Source of the DNA: JAVDCA01 sp036491235
GTDB lineage: Bacteria > Pseudomonadota > Alphaproteobacteria > Rhizobiales > Xanthobacteraceae
Reading direction: 5' to 3'
Length of the DNA stretch: 6,439 nucleotides
Assembly (NCBI GenBank): GCA_036491235.1
Contig: DASXCK010000088.1
Coordinates: 1-6,439, forward strand
Shown here: positions 6,108-6,439 of the stretch, one piece after another
How positions within the stretch are numbered: the first letter of the stretch is position 1
How the letters are laid out: every line of letters begins with the position of its first letter
Notes under the pieces: generated by a model
What the model was told of the DNA's origin: nothing
Seen by the model: only the letters and a program-made list of their open reading frames with translations
The model's database searches: none
Program-made: the position numbers and the translations under genes

Positions 6108-6439
6108 CACCCGTCCTCCTGGTACAACAACGCCACGAGCCCCGTGAGCCCCCCGACGACGACCGGCATGGAGGCCGATGCGAGCGGATGCATCAGGTCG
6201 GCCTTGCTCAAATCGTCAGTGACCTTCGAGAGAACATAAAGCAGAAAGCCCGCTCCGACGCCACTCAAAATCATTTTCTGAATGCCGCCGAAGCGAAAGA
6301 AACGCAAAGAAACAGCAGCTGCCAGAAGGACCATCGCGGAAAGTACAAGCGGGCGGAAGACCAGCTTCCAGAACTGTAATCGATAGGCTGCGGCGCCTAG
6401 ACCCGCATGCTCGGCGATCTGGATATACAGCGGTAAATC
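6107..6439 (-). CDS. lptG: LPS export ABC transporter permease LptG, C-terminal part
   Basis: LptG and LptF form the inner-membrane permease that, driven by the LptB ATPase, extracts lipopolysaccharide and passes it along the Lpt bridge. Only the last 110 residues are present; the frame is open to the window edge at 6439. The fragment begins DLPLYIQIAEHAGLGAAAYR, the stretch leading back to the membrane after the periplasmic domain. It continues with hydrophobic segments around 30-45 (PLVLSAMVLLAAAVSLRFF), 58-70 (SGVGAGFLLYVLS) and 90-106 (MPVVVGGLTGLVALLY), ending LLYQEDG. The block RFFRFGGIQKM and the VLSKVTDDLSKADLMHP stretch are typical of alphaproteobacterial LptG. Its TGA overlaps the lptD ATG, so the two LPS-export genes are co-transcribed and probably translationally coupled. 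Base composition is less GC-rich than in the downstream genes. Confidence 0.95.
   Translation of the reverse strand, partial: DLPLYIQIAEHAGLGAAAYRLQFWKLVFRPLVLSAMVLLAAAVSLRFFRFGGIQKMILSGVGAGFLLYVLSKVTDDLSKADLMHPLASASMPVVVGGLTGLVALLYQEDG
6115..6120 (-). promoter_or_regulatory. Ribosome binding site of lptD
   Basis: A consensus AGGAGG on the minus strand, inside the last codons of lptG (the Gln-Glu-Asp-Gly end). It is 7 nt from the ATG at 6107 and 4 nt from the GTG at 6110, which favours the ATG as the lptD start. It is the only consensus Shine-Dalgarno I found next to a start codon in this window. Confidence 0.8.

Noticed and set aside
5010..6239. Plus-strand open frame of 409 codons opposite lptD and lptG
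   Set aside because: Antisense shadow of lptD with composition typical of reversed GC-rich codons; no ribosome binding site or family features.

Overview
This window is a compact, same-strand gene cluster from an alphaproteobacterium. All six genes read on the minus strand, so in transcription order the layout runs from high to low coordinates: lptG (3' part only), lptD, surA, pdxA, rsmA (ksgA), then the 5' part of a zinc-dependent alcohol dehydrogenase. Gene content and order, high GC, the wording of the LptD, LptG and SurA proteins, and a nested intergenic palindrome of the GAGCATGAT...ATCATGCTC type all point to the order Hyphomicrobiales (Rhizobiales), probably near Bradyrhizobiaceae/Xanthobacteraceae. 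The taxonomic placement is an inference from memory of related sequences, not a search.

Region by region: 6107-6439 is the C-terminal 110 residues of LptG, the inner-membrane permease of the lipopolysaccharide (LPS) exporter. Its stop codon overlaps the start of lptD (3660-6107), which encodes the outer-membrane LPS translocon. A 223-bp gap (3437-3659) follows and is the only sizeable non-coding stretch. It holds a 73-bp nested palindrome, a short AT-rich palindrome with three CAATA/TATTG half-sites, and a small inverted repeat just ahead of surA. surA (2468-3436) encodes a periplasmic chaperone for outer-membrane proteins, with a single degenerate parvulin-like domain. pdxA (GTG start at 2462) follows 5 bp later, rsmA (start 1399) 7 bp after that, and the alcohol dehydrogenase (start 527) overlaps the rsmA stop in an ATGA.

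How the genes work together: LptG and LptD are two ends of the same LPS transport bridge, and in E. coli SurA is the chaperone that delivers LptD to the BAM machinery, so lptG-lptD-surA is a functional unit for outer-membrane biogenesis. PdxA (vitamin B6 synthesis) and RsmA (16S rRNA dimethylation) are metabolically unrelated but are linked to surA in E. coli as well (lptD-surA-pdxA-rsmA), so this is an old conserved neighbourhood. The dehydrogenase at the end is a lineage-specific addition relative to E. coli, where apaG and apaH follow.

I looked for a novel system and do not see one: this is ordinary conserved chromosome with no mobile element, CRISPR array, toxin-antitoxin pair, defence gene or RNA gene that I can support. 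The points worth a second look are the intergenic palindromes, the altered cysteine pattern of LptD, the degenerate PPIase domain of SurA, the translational-coupling junctions, and the terminal dehydrogenase.
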